A stretch of 64,000 bases of DNA from Ascidiaceihabitans sp029251465. GTDB taxonomy: Bacteria; Pseudomonadota; Alphaproteobacteria; Rhodobacterales; Rhodobacteraceae. The stretch is from assembly GCF_042932805.1 (NCBI RefSeq), contig NZ_CP170633.1, forward strand, positions 3,100,001-3,164,000, written 5' to 3'. How positions within the stretch are numbered: position 1 is the first letter of the stretch; every line of letters starts with the position of its first letter. The translations under genes and the position numbers were made by a program. This document shows positions 52,210-60,699 of the stretch, piece after piece. Below the pieces are notes generated by a model. The model ran no database searches, had not been told where the DNA came from, and was given only the letters and a program-made list of their open reading frames with translations.

Positions 52210-52695
52210 ATGAGAATTTTGACAGCAACTTGCGCACTGCTTCTGGCTCTCCCGAGCGCTGGATTGGCTCAATCAGACGCGCCGACACCCGGCCGTGAAC
52301 TGGCGGAACTGATTTACGGATCGATAGAGGACAACCCAACTGGTGCAGCCGATATGGGCGAGTTTGTCAATTTCGGTCAGGACATCTTCGTGTCCATGGA
52401 CTCTGACGAAAGCGGATCAGTCGATCCCATCGAATTCACAGAATGGGACTTTGGCTTCAACTTCATCGCCGAGGATGAGGGCCAAGAACGGGCCTATCAA
52501 ACAGCGCAAAAGGTACTTTTTGCGATTTGGGATCACGACGGTGACGGCGAGATCGCGCGGCGAGAGTATCACAAGTCGATGGTTTGGGATTTCCGCCGTG
52601 CCGACACCGACGACAATGCCTTCCTGACCCGCGACGAGTTTCTCAGCGGCTATGTGGTCAACCTCGCCTACCGCGCCGCGCTCACCGGTCTGTAA
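52210..52695 (+). CDS. Periplasmic EF-hand protein
   Basis: A 161-residue protein with a signal peptide (residues 1-20, cleavage after GLA) and three EF-hand loops: DSDESGSVDPIE (64-75), DHDGDGEIARRE (108-119) and DTDDNAFLTRDE (132-143). The first two have good calcium-ligand spacing; the third has Ala at a ligand position and may be weak. I prefer the ATG at 52210, with GAGAG before it, over 52198. As the first gene of the cytochrome-reductase unit it could give calcium control to electron transfer on the periplasmic side (inference). Confidence 0.85.
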   Translation: MRILTATCALLLALPSAGLAQSDAPTPGRELAELIYGSIEDNPTGAADMGEFVNFGQDIFVSMDSDESGSVDPIEFTEWDFGFNFIAEDEGQERAYQTAQKVLFAIWDHDGDGEIARREYHKSMVWDFRRADTDDNAFLTRDEFLSGYVVNLAYRAALTGL

Positions 52696-52727
52696 GCCTG
52701 ATCTTTCGGAACTAGGAGGCACGTCTT

Positions 52728-53279
52728 ATGAAAAGCACCCCAACTCAATATGGATCGGTTGCAGTCACTATTCATTGGCTGAGCGCCCTGTTCATTCTCG
52801 CGATGCTTGGCTCAGGCTTTAGGGCGTCATCCATGACGCAAAGCGCCGCCAAAGAAGCAATCCTGATGTTTCATGTGCCTTTGGGAGTTGCGATCCTGTT
52901 GCTGACGCTGCTGCGCCTGTTCTGGTGGTGGGGTGTTGACCAGAAGCCACGCCCTGTGGATGGCGACCCCGTTTGGCAAACGTTTACTGCAAAAGCGATC
53001 CATGTACTGTTCTACGTTGTCATTTTGGGAATGGCGGCAAGCGGCATCGGCATGCTGGCACTATCGGGTGCGGGCGGCGTGCTGTTCGGCGCAGGTACAG
53101 AGCCTTTGCCGGACTTCACTGAGTTCCTGCCGCGCATGCCACATGGACTGGGCGCGAGGCTCATGTTGGCGCTCTTCGCGCTCCACGCGGGGGCCGCACT
53201 CTACCACCATTTCATCAAACGGGACGGGCTGATCTGGCGCATGTGGTTAGGCTCAAAAGGCAAAGGAACCGGTTCATGA
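52728..53279 (+). CDS. Cytochrome b561-family di-haem membrane protein
   Basis: A 183-residue protein with four hydrophobic spans. Histidines in membrane segments fit two b haems: His16 (VTIHW), His49 (LMFHVPLG), and His153 with His160/161 near the last helix; His92 lies in the third. The family carries electrons between quinol or cytoplasmic reductant and periplasmic acceptors. It follows the EF-hand gene by 32 bases, with AGGAGG before its ATG, and its stop overlaps the next start (ATGA at 53276-53279). Confidence 0.87.
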   Translation: MKSTPTQYGSVAVTIHWLSALFILAMLGSGFRASSMTQSAAKEAILMFHVPLGVAILLLTLLRLFWWWGVDQKPRPVDGDPVWQTFTAKAIHVLFYVVILGMAASGIGMLALSGAGGVLFGAGTEPLPDFTEFLPRMPHGLGARLMLALFALHAGAALYHHFIKRDGLIWRMWLGSKGKGTGS

Positions 53280-53722
53280 TCAAAACAGCGTTCAACATAC
53301 TCGCCATCTGTGGGGCGGCAGGATTTGCTGGCGTCATGCTCAGTATCGGCGTGACCTTGGGTGGATACTGGCGCAGCCTCCCGACCCAAGCATTCCTGGA
53401 CTGGTTTGCGGCTAACAATCAGTTCGTCTCCCGATCCATCCCGCTGATCTTCATGTCAACCCTGTTCGGCCTCATTGGATCAGTCTGGTTGTCTTGGGGC
53501 GGCCCGGAGCTGAAGTTCTGGCTGCTCAGTGCCGCCTGCATCTTCGTGGTGGCGGTCCTGACATTTGCGTTCTTTGTGCCAACCAATGCCGCACTTGCGA
53601 GTGGTGCAATGGACGAAACGACAGGTGCATCGAAACTGAACCAGTGGCTCACGATCCACTATTTCCGCATCGGGTTTGGCATGGCGGCTGCGGTCTTCGG
53701 CTGCATCGCGATCAAAGCCTGA
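53276..53722 (+). CDS. DUF1772-like small membrane protein
   Basis: A 148-residue protein with four hydrophobic spans, a conserved-looking N-terminal GVMLSIGVTLGGYWRSLP, the central VPTNAALASG and C-terminal KLNQWLTIHYFRIGFGM. This pattern (V-P-x-N, then W...H..R) matches DUF1772/anthrone-oxygenase-like proteins. The His in WLTIHYFR may be functional. Role in the operon unknown; it might be an accessory subunit. Its start overlaps the cytochrome stop. An in-frame earlier ATG at 53243 is inside the cytochrome gene. Confidence 0.72.
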   Translation: MIKTAFNILAICGAAGFAGVMLSIGVTLGGYWRSLPTQAFLDWFAANNQFVSRSIPLIFMSTLFGLIGSVWLSWGGPELKFWLLSAACIFVVAVLTFAFFVPTNAALASGAMDETTGASKLNQWLTIHYFRIGFGMAAAVFGCIAIKA

Positions 53723-53774
53723 AACACCAGCCATCCACCACTCACAGAGTTGCCACGCAAAAGAGGACGAACCC

Positions 53775-54920
53775 ATGAAAACCCGCATTCACGCCATTGC
53801 CGGAACTGTCGGTCTGCTTATGATCTTCACGTTCTGGACCTCGACCGTCATCTCGGAACTGTTCGGATCGTATGAAACCATCGCGGCGGTGAAGGGATGG
53901 ATACTCAATGGGATGTTCATTTTGATCCCTGCGATGGCGATTGTTGGCGGCTCTGGCATGTCGCTTGGGGCCGGCCGATCAGAGAGGTTTGTGTCCACAA
54001 AGAAAAAGCGGATGCCGATCATCGCCGCCAACGGGATACTGATCCTGCTTCCGATGGCCTTCATTCTTGAAGCCAAGGCCTCAGCGGGGACGTTCGATAC
54101 GTTGTTCTACGCGCTGCAGGGTGTTGAGCTGGTCGCAGGGGCAACCAATCTGACGCTGATGGGCTTGAACATGCGCGATGGTGTCAGGCTCACGGGTCGG
54201 AACAGCCGGGCGTCGTTAGTGCAGCTTCTCGGGCGCGAGATGGTCGCAGAAAACACGCTTGCGGTGCGCCTCGCGAAACCCGCTGGCTTCACCTTTGAAC
54301 CGGGCCAAGCGATCCGACTGACCATTCCGGCTGATGCACCCCAAGGTGCAGGCGAGGGACGCGTTCTTTCCATCGCCAGTGCGCCACATGAAGCGGACCT
54401 GACCGTGATCACGCGCCTGCGAGACAGTGCTTTCAAGCAAGCCTTGCAGGCATTGCCGGAGGGAACTGACCTACAGGTCGCTGGGCCTTTGGGCAGCTTC
54501 ACGAGAGCTGAGGGCCAAGATCGTCCTTCAGTGTTTCTGGCAGGGGGGATCGGCATCACCCCGTTTCTGTCGATGATCCGCGACGCCCATCGCTCTGGTG
54601 GTCAGAACAACATCTCTCTGTTCTATTCCAATCGCAGCCCAGCCGACGCAGCCATGCTGAAGGAGCTGCAAGAGATCAGCGCGGCCAATCCAGAAATCCA
54701 AATGGTTGCCACCATGTCAGATATCAAAGACAGCACCGGTTGGAACGGAGAAACGGGGCGCATCAATGCGGAAATGCTGTCCAGACATTTGTCCGATTTG
54801 GCCAAACCGATCTATTATTGCGTTGGCCCAAGCGGGTTCGTTTCAGCGATGATTGAAATGCTAACTTCGACAGGTGTCGACAAAGACAACATCCAGTTTG
54901 AGCAGTTTAGCGGCTACTAA
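53775..54920 (+). CDS. Membrane-anchored FAD/NAD(P)H oxidoreductase (four-helix domain fused to FNR domain)
   Basis: A 381-residue protein. Residues 1-135 contain four hydrophobic spans (for example GTVGLLMIFTFWTSTVISELFG, WILNGMFILIPAMAIVGGSG). Residues about 148-381 form a ferredoxin-NADP reductase module: the FAD-binding strand FTFEPGQAIRLTIP and GRVLSIASAPHE, the NAD(P)-binding GGIGITPFLSMIRDAH, and the C-terminal YYCVGPSGFVSAMIEML ending in an aromatic FSGY. The likely reaction is oxidation of cytosolic NAD(P)H and transfer of electrons to a membrane haem, most simply the b561 protein encoded two genes upstream. It begins 52 bases after the DUF1772-like gene. Confidence 0.85.
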   Translation: MKTRIHAIAGTVGLLMIFTFWTSTVISELFGSYETIAAVKGWILNGMFILIPAMAIVGGSGMSLGAGRSERFVSTKKKRMPIIAANGILILLPMAFILEAKASAGTFDTLFYALQGVELVAGATNLTLMGLNMRDGVRLTGRNSRASLVQLLGREMVAENTLAVRLAKPAGFTFEPGQAIRLTIPADAPQGAGEGRVLSIASAPHEADLTVITRLRDSAFKQALQALPEGTDLQVAGPLGSFTRAEGQDRPSVFLAGGIGITPFLSMIRDAHRSGGQNNISLFYSNRSPADAAMLKELQEISAANPEIQMVATMSDIKDSTGWNGETGRINAEMLSRHLSDLAKPIYYCVGPSGFVSAMIEMLTSTGVDKDNIQFEQFSGY

Positions 54921-55104
54921 GAACCGAAACCGCACCGTATAGATGCAATGAGATACAGCCATCTCAGCTTCCGAAATGCCGCGTCACGGCCGATTGATCT
55001 AACGCAATACTGGTGAGCAACAAGTCGCACATGGTCCCCACAAGCGGGAGATCGTGCCTTCGGCGCGAAAGATCAATTGACACATATTCATGTGGAGAAT
55101 GGCC

Positions 55105-55539
55105 ATGAAAAACAACCAGTTGCATCGTGGTCGACTTATTGACCATGTCCAGCTCGTGGTGAACGACGTCAAGGCCAGTCAGAATTTTTACACAGCCGTT
55201 CTAGCCGTTTTGGAAATCCCCGTTATCGGCACGGCGGAGGGTTTTTTCTGGGCTGACGAACTCGTCGTATCCTCGAAAGATAGCTCTGCGGCACTGCGTG
55301 TGCTGACGGGCCGTCACCATCTGGCTTTCCAGGCAAAGGACCGCGCGGCGGTGGATGCTTTCTACCGTTCGGCGCTGATCCATGGCGGGCGCGATAACGG
55401 GGTGCCCGGCGAGCGTCCATATCACCCAGGCTACTACGCGGCTTTCGTGCTCGACCCTGACGGAAACAACATCGAGGCCGTATATCACGGTAAGGCACGA
55501 CGCAGTGCGCCATCGGTGGTGATCGATTTCCGGAGTTAA
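55105..55539 (+). CDS. VOC-family (glyoxalase-like) protein 1
   Basis: A 144-residue single-domain vicinal-oxygen-chelate protein. Likely metal ligands are the His in IDHVQLVVND, the His in the HHLAFQA segment and the Glu in DGNNIEAVYHG; FYRSALIHGGRDNGVPGERPYHPGYYAAFVLDPDG is the typical family tail. Reaction unknown (isomerase, dioxygenase or resistance protein). The ATG at 55105 follows GGAG by about eight bases; earlier in-frame ATGs at 55090 and 55099 are less well placed. It is preceded by 180 bases with no gene. Confidence 0.83.
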   Translation: MKNNQLHRGRLIDHVQLVVNDVKASQNFYTAVLAVLEIPVIGTAEGFFWADELVVSSKDSSAALRVLTGRHHLAFQAKDRAAVDAFYRSALIHGGRDNGVPGERPYHPGYYAAFVLDPDGNNIEAVYHGKARRSAPSVVIDFRS

Positions 55540-55776
55540 GCCCATCGTGGCTGGCCAAGCTTGAAAAACTAGCAAACCGAAGCTATCTCAGGATACACAA
55601 CAATGGAGATTTCATGTCCCGGTAAAGTGGGGAGGCAACAGTCCTCCCGATGCAAGTTCAACAATTGAGACGCGCTGCCAAATCCATTTGGCCGGCCTGT
55701 TGAATTGCAACATCAGAAAACACTGACACTTCAAGCCTGAGCGCTGCTCGAGGCTAAGACATGAAAGTTGACCCCA

Positions 55777-56859
55777 ATGACAAGGGACTATTCCAAATTT
55801 CTTCCGCCCAATATGAAGGGCGGAGCAGCGACACGACAATTATCTCCACTCGAAACACTCGGTTGGCAGCCGTATTTTGCACAACAGATCAGCGTGGATG
55901 AACTGACTGAGACGCCACCTGTCCGCGTTGTAGAAGTGCATCGCAATGGGCTGCATGTCATCGGAGATGGCATCGATGAGACAATTCCTCCGCAGCAGGA
56001 TGCGACAGTTGGCGATTGGCTATTGCTTGATCGCAATCATTCCAAATCAAGCCGCGTTTTAGACCGAAAGAGTCTTGTGAAACGCCGCGCTCCTGGAACG
56101 GACCGTCAGGTGCAACTGATCGCGGCCAATATTGACATAGCGTTTATCGTGTCGTCCTGTAACCAAGACTTCAAAGTAGCACGTTTGGAACGTTACATCG
56201 CTTTGGCGTTTGAAGCGGACATCACGCCGGTTATCGTTTTGACGAAGAGTGATCTGGCCTCTTCCACTCAAAACTATGTTGATGATGCTCAAGCGATTTC
56301 CGAACTGGTCTCTGTCGTGACCCTTGATGCACGTGGTGATGAACCAAAGATGAAGTTGGCGAACTGGTGCAAGCCCAGCAAAACCGTAGCGTTCCTTGGG
56401 TCCTCTGGCGTGGGCAAATCGACCTTGGTCAACGCGCTATCGGGTACACAGACGATTGAAACGCAAGCTATCCGTGAAGATGACGCCAAGGGTCGTCACA
56501 CGACGACAAGTCGGCAATTACACTTTGTGGCAGGTGGCTGCATCGTGTTGGACACACCAGGGATGCGCGAGTTGCAACTGACAGATGCAGCATCTGGCAT
56601 TGATGATGTTTTCGCGGACCTTCATAGCCTCTCAACCCAATGCCGGTTCAGCGATTGCCAGCATTTGACGGAACCGGGATGTGCCGTTTTAAAGGCGATT
56701 GAGAACGGTGAGATCGACGAAGCCCGGTTAGGCCGATGGCGCAAGTTGATGGCTGAAGAGGCTTTCAACTCGTCAAGCTTGGCTGAGCGCAGATCAAAAG
56801 ACAAAGCGTTCGGCAAAATGGTCCGCCGGGTCACAAAGCAAAAGGCGAAAAGGGGATAA
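55777..56859 (+). CDS. rsgA: Ribosome small-subunit-dependent GTPase A, copy 2
   Basis: A 360-residue paralogue of the gene at 17567. GTPase motifs appear in the permuted order LTKSD, GSSGVGKSTLVN, DTPGM, and the zinc site CRFSDCQHLTEPGC is intact, so it should be active. It differs from copy 1 by many substitutions and lies in the accessory region next to VOC proteins, which suggests acquisition by transfer or an old duplication. Start at the ATG 55777 (MTRDYSKFLPP); the ribosome site is weak. The family's usual job is 30S maturation; a second copy might serve stress conditions. Confidence 0.88.
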   Translation: MTRDYSKFLPPNMKGGAATRQLSPLETLGWQPYFAQQISVDELTETPPVRVVEVHRNGLHVIGDGIDETIPPQQDATVGDWLLLDRNHSKSSRVLDRKSLVKRRAPGTDRQVQLIAANIDIAFIVSSCNQDFKVARLERYIALAFEADITPVIVLTKSDLASSTQNYVDDAQAISELVSVVTLDARGDEPKMKLANWCKPSKTVAFLGSSGVGKSTLVNALSGTQTIETQAIREDDAKGRHTTTSRQLHFVAGGCIVLDTPGMRELQLTDAASGIDDVFADLHSLSTQCRFSDCQHLTEPGCAVLKAIENGEIDEARLGRWRKLMAEEAFNSSSLAERRSKDKAFGKMVRRVTKQKAKRG

Positions 56860-57020
56860 GGTAAAATTTGGGGCGGCCAAGCATTCAACCTCGGGCGTCT
56901 CAATAATCCCATTCAACAAGCACAAATGCGTGCCAGCAGTTGACCCATATCAAGGGTCAGGTCGCCGGAGTATGAAATGCTTCCCGCGACAAATGGAAGA
57001 GGTATGGAAAGGGGTCAACA

Positions 57021-57770
57021 ATGACCGTTGAAAAGATAGGTCGAGTCATCTGGCACGACCTTCTCACAAGCGACAGACAACAGGCGATGTCGTTTTACAA
57101 ACGTGTGGCTGGCTGGACCTACCAAACAGAGCACGCGACTGATTTTGCCTGGGGCGGGGGTGAGAAAGACTTCATTCTTGCGCTTGAAGGAGATGAAGCA
57201 GGCGCGGGTTTTGCGGAAACACCACCGGAAATGACGAATGGGTGGGTTGCCTATGTGGAAGTTCTAGATGTGGACGGAACGGTGGCACTTACCGAAAAGC
57301 TGGGTGGGACCATTGTACGGCAACCATTCGAAGTCCCCGGCGTGGGACGCAATGCGCTCCTGCGCGATCCTCTCGGGGCACGCATCGGTGTCTCCATATC
57401 TCGTCACAGTTATCCCGTGCCGCAGCGGCAGTTTGGATTGGAGGTTTACCTGACAAATGCGGCTGCATTCCCACAGGAGTTCTATTCTGAGTTATTCGAC
57501 TGGACGGTCAGTTCCCAGCCTGCGGCAGAACTGGCTGGTCTGAAGGTCACCGGACCTTCGGGCGAGGATGTTGCGTTGGTAGTCTCTGGAAAGGCGCCAT
57601 TGGAAGCACAAGCGGTTTGGGTGCCTTCCATAAAGGTAGCTGACCCAATCAAGTCGCTCAACGATGCAGCGGCATTGGGCGGAGAGGGTTCAACGTGTCG
57701 ACTGCGCAGCCAGCGCAACAGCTCGGCTCCTTTATGTTCAATCCTGACAGCGCACTCTCATGCTTGTTGA
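57021..57770 (+). CDS. Two-domain VOC-family protein with a probable C-terminal frameshift
   Basis: Residues 1-125 form one complete VOC domain (IGRVIWHDLLTSDRQQAMSFYKRVAGW, VAYVEVLDVDGTVALTEKLGGTI, ALLRDPLGARIGV) and the remainder a second (EFYSELFDWTVSS, KVADPIKSLNDAAALGG). After SLNDAAALGGEG the frame runs into Arg/Ser/Cys-rich residues. In another frame the same bases read QQLGSFMFNPDSALSCLLKA, which matches the expected VOC ending. This points to a frameshift near 57690 removing the last strand and a metal-ligand Glu. Function unknown. Confidence 0.7.
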   Translation: MTVEKIGRVIWHDLLTSDRQQAMSFYKRVAGWTYQTEHATDFAWGGGEKDFILALEGDEAGAGFAETPPEMTNGWVAYVEVLDVDGTVALTEKLGGTIVRQPFEVPGVGRNALLRDPLGARIGVSISRHSYPVPQRQFGLEVYLTNAAAFPQEFYSELFDWTVSSQPAAELAGLKVTGPSGEDVALVVSGKAPLEAQAVWVPSIKVADPIKSLNDAAALGGEGSTCRLRSQRNSSAPLCSILTAHSHAC

Positions 57771-57794
57771 AAGCCTAGGATGGAGGGCACGTAG

Positions 57795-58277
57795 ATGAAA
57801 TCATTGGTTTTGTTTTATTCGCGAACTGGCACCACCACCAAAGTCGCGAACGCGCTTGGAACGGCACTCTCCGCTGATATCAAAGAAATTAAATGTCCAC
57901 GTTACCAAGGCGGTTGGTTTGCCTATCTGCGGGCTGGTTATGACAGTGTCAAAGGCCGATTGCCGCCGATCGACGTTCCGGACCTGTCGTTCGATGAATA
58001 CGATCTGGTCATCATCGGCGCGCCCATCTGGACGAGCTACCCTGCCTTGCCTCTGCGATCTTTCTTAGCGCGAAAGCCAAAGTTACCGAGCCGGGTTGCA
58101 GTGTTCTTTACCCTTGGCGGACACTCTCCTGCTGAAAAGGCAGTGAAGATGGTGGAAGGTCTTCTCCCTGTCCCATTGGAGGCCTCGCTGGAGTTGCCTC
58201 ATGATCAGGTCATCGAAGGCCGGGACTCGGACACTATCGAAACATTTGTAGCGAAATTGAACGCCATTGACGGGTGA
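57795..58277 (+). CDS. Flavodoxin-family protein
   Basis: A 160-residue flavodoxin-fold protein. The FMN-phosphate loop is SRTGTTTKVA near residues 9-18, preceded by the hydrophobic strand LVLFYS; the second and third FMN loops are GAPIWTSYPALPLRSFL (Trp and Tyr stacking candidates) and TLGGHSPAEKAV. Likely a small electron carrier or NAD(P)H:quinone reductase-like protein. It lies 24 bases after the two-domain VOC gene and may be co-transcribed. Confidence 0.85.
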   Translation: MKSLVLFYSRTGTTTKVANALGTALSADIKEIKCPRYQGGWFAYLRAGYDSVKGRLPPIDVPDLSFDEYDLVIIGAPIWTSYPALPLRSFLARKPKLPSRVAVFFTLGGHSPAEKAVKMVEGLLPVPLEASLELPHDQVIEGRDSDTIETFVAKLNAIDG

Positions 58278-58344
58278 TAAAACTGACCGCCACTTTGAGC
58301 GGTGGGCGCATCTGATTGATGTTGCCCGCAGGGCTTTAGCGGCG

Positions 58345-59535
58345 TTAGGCGAGTCCGGCCGATAGGGCCTCGCGCAATGCCACGTCCCTTGGATCGGGCT
58401 CAACGCCCGGTCCAATCCGGTTTGTCACATATCCGTAGCCTAACCCGATCGACGGATCGGCATAGCCAAGCGAACCGCCCGCACCTGGCGCACCAAAGGC
58501 GTCTGCGTGACCGAATGCAAAACCATCAAATGGCTTCATGAAACCCAGTGCGTATTGCGCGTCGTCCCGAAGCACTTCATCAAAGAAACCGCGTGATGGC
58601 GGCATGGCTGGCGCTCTGAGTGCTGCCAGCGTTTCCGGCTGGAGACCGAGTTCCGATCCACCTGTCGCGAAGACACCATATGCCTTTGCAATAGCCCGTG
58701 CGGTGCCGACACCGCCGCCAGAGGGGACCTCAAGATCACGCGCATATATGCGGTCCTTGTCCGTGACAACGCCTGCGCCCGGGTTTACGATACAGGCCCT
58801 GAAGGCATCGGACCATGGGTTCATCAACGCCCGTATCATCGGAAACGGATATCCGAAAACCGACTTGATCAGGCCGGCTTGGGTGAGCGGCGCAAGCCGT
58901 TCGTTCGGGATCACATCTGGAAGACCGATGTAGAAATCGAGATCAAGCGGTGTCGCGATTTCGTCCTGAAAGAACTGCCCAAGCGTGCGGTGCGCCGGAT
59001 CAATCCGACGCAGCAATTCACCTTCATAAAAACCAAGCGAAAGAAAGTGGTAAGCGTTGCGGGTGCCGGGCGGCCATGCGGGGGCCTCACGCGCCAAGAT
59101 CGCCGCCAGCCGGTCTGGGTCGGCAATGATGGCGCGGTCAATGTTTTCATGGAACGCATGCAGGCCAGCTTGATGCGCCAGCAAGTGTCGCACGGTGATT
59201 GCCTCTTTGCCGTTCTGCGCAAACTCTGGCCAGTTATCGGCAACACGCGCCTCATAGTCGAGCCAGCCGCGCGAATGTGCCAGCGCGAGCGTCATTGCTG
59301 ACATCCCTTTGGTCAGCGAGAAGACCAGTACCATTGTGTCTTCTTCCCAAGGCGCACCGGTCGCCGGATCGCGAACACCGCCCCAAAGATCAACCACCTT
59401 TTCGCCGCGCAAGTACACGCAGCAAGCGCCGCCCAGTTCATTGTGCTTGGTGAAGTTTTCTTCAAATGCTGTTCTTACGCCAGCGAATCTTGGACTCACA
59501 TGTCCATTCACCGTTGCGGCTGATGGGTTGCTCAT
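58345..59535 (-). CDS. Serine hydrolase of the beta-lactamase/esterase (class C-like) family
   Basis: About 396 residues from the ATG at 59535, with GAGGAAG before it. S-x-x-K is FSLTKG near residue 72; the Tyr motif is in RNAYHFLSLGFYEGELLRR, and a C-terminal GAPGAGGSLGYADPS replaces the KTG region. This pattern matches EstB/LACTB-type esterases and class C beta-lactamase relatives, usually acting on small esters rather than antibiotics. No signal peptide seen, so cytosolic. It converges on the flavodoxin gene. Confidence 0.87.
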   Translation of the reverse strand: MSNPSAATVNGHVSPRFAGVRTAFEENFTKHNELGGACCVYLRGEKVVDLWGGVRDPATGAPWEEDTMVLVFSLTKGMSAMTLALAHSRGWLDYEARVADNWPEFAQNGKEAITVRHLLAHQAGLHAFHENIDRAIIADPDRLAAILAREAPAWPPGTRNAYHFLSLGFYEGELLRRIDPAHRTLGQFFQDEIATPLDLDFYIGLPDVIPNERLAPLTQAGLIKSVFGYPFPMIRALMNPWSDAFRACIVNPGAGVVTDKDRIYARDLEVPSGGGVGTARAIAKAYGVFATGGSELGLQPETLAALRAPAMPPSRGFFDEVLRDDAQYALGFMKPFDGFAFGHADAFGAPGAGGSLGYADPSIGLGYGYVTNRIGPGVEPDPRDVALREALSAGLA

Positions 59536-59769
59536 TTCCAGCTTCCTCTGAAAAACACGCCTTTGAATACCAAGCGCAAGGGGCAGAACATTGACCCAAC
59601 GCAATCATTCAGGTCTCGGCGGTTTCGCAATTCGAGAGGTTTCGTTCTCCGAACAATGAGAAAGCGCAACAGACCTACGAGCGGTCAATTGTGAGTTTCA
59701 CCCGAAGGTTGGCTTCGCCTGGGTCTTGCTCGTTGGTCTATGAGGCCTCGCTGCGTTTTTGGCGTGAAT

Positions 59770-59795
59770 TGAGGTGCCCCTAGTTTCCTAGACGC
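59770..59795 (+). repeat. Terminal inverted repeat, orfB side
   Basis: Reads TGAGGTGCCCCTAGT, then four divergent bases, then TAGACGC. Matches the other end on the opposite strand. The orfB stop codon lies inside it. Confidence 0.85.
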
Positions 59796-60699
59796 CTGCC
59801 TTGTTCATTTTTCTTTGTTCTGTTTCATAGTCAACTGGCGACAGCATGCCGTTGTTGGTGTGCTTGCGGGTCGGGTTGTAGAACATCTCGATGTAGTCGA
59901 ACACGTCCTGTCTTGCTGCGTCGCGTGTGACATATGTCCGCCGCCTGACGCGTTCCCGTTTCAAAAGCTGGAAGAAGCTTTCAGCCACCGCATTGTCATG
60001 GCAGTTCCCACGTCTGCTCATGCTGGCATCCAGATTGTGTTTGTCCAGGAACGATTGCCACTCTTTGCCCGTGAACTGCGATCCTTGATCAGAATGGATC
60101 ATCACCTTGGTCTTTGGTTTGCGCCGCCAAACAGCAGCTAACAGTGCTTGCAAAGCAAGATCAGTTGTCATGCGCGACTGCATTGACCAGCCAACGACAC
60201 GCCGCGAGAACAGATCAATGACCACAGCGAGATACGACCAGCCCTCATGCGTTCTGATGTAGGTAATGTCTGTCACCCATACCGTATCGGGCGCATCAAC
60301 TTCGAAATGACGGTCCAAGGTGTTGTCGGCAACAACAGCAGGCTTGCCGCCATAGCGCCCTGGACGGCGTCTGTAGTCAATCTGTGCCGAGATGCCTGCT
60401 AAGCTGGTCAAACGTGCAACACGGTTCTCTGAGCAGGTCTCGCCTTGATCCAAAAGATCATCGTGCAGTTTGCGGTAGCCGTAGACCTTGCCGCTGTCCG
60501 TCCATGCCTGTTGCAGCAGATCAGTTTGCCGAGCGTCTTCAAGCGCACGCTGGCTCAACGGTTCTTTAACCCATGCGTAAAAGCCACTGAAATGCACCAT
60601 CAGCACACGACACATTGACCGCACCGAAAACTCCGCCCGATGAGCCTCAATAAATGCGTACTTCACTGAGACTCTCGCGCGAAGTTCCCTCTCGTGCAT
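59788..60699 (-). CDS. IS3-family transposase orfB (DDE integrase core)
   Basis: A 303-residue catalytic subunit. The retroviral-integrase-like core has Asp in WVTDITYIRTHEGW, Asp in HSDQGSQFTGKEW and Glu in NAVAESFFQLLK, the D-D-E triad, with an N-terminal HTH_21 segment (YGYRKLHDDLLDQGE). The C-terminus ends NPTRKHTNNGMLSPVDYE. It is normally made only as a fusion with orfA by -1 frameshifting, but the frame here is +1 relative to orfA (start-to-start distance 286 bases), so fusion would need +1 or -2 slippage. Confidence 0.92.
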   Translation of the reverse strand: MHERELRARVSVKYAFIEAHRAEFSVRSMCRVLMVHFSGFYAWVKEPLSQRALEDARQTDLLQQAWTDSGKVYGYRKLHDDLLDQGETCSENRVARLTSLAGISAQIDYRRRPGRYGGKPAVVADNTLDRHFEVDAPDTVWVTDITYIRTHEGWSYLAVVIDLFSRRVVGWSMQSRMTTDLALQALLAAVWRRKPKTKVMIHSDQGSQFTGKEWQSFLDKHNLDASMSRRGNCHDNAVAESFFQLLKRERVRRRTYVTRDAARQDVFDYIEMFYNPTRKHTNNGMLSPVDYETEQRKMNKAGV

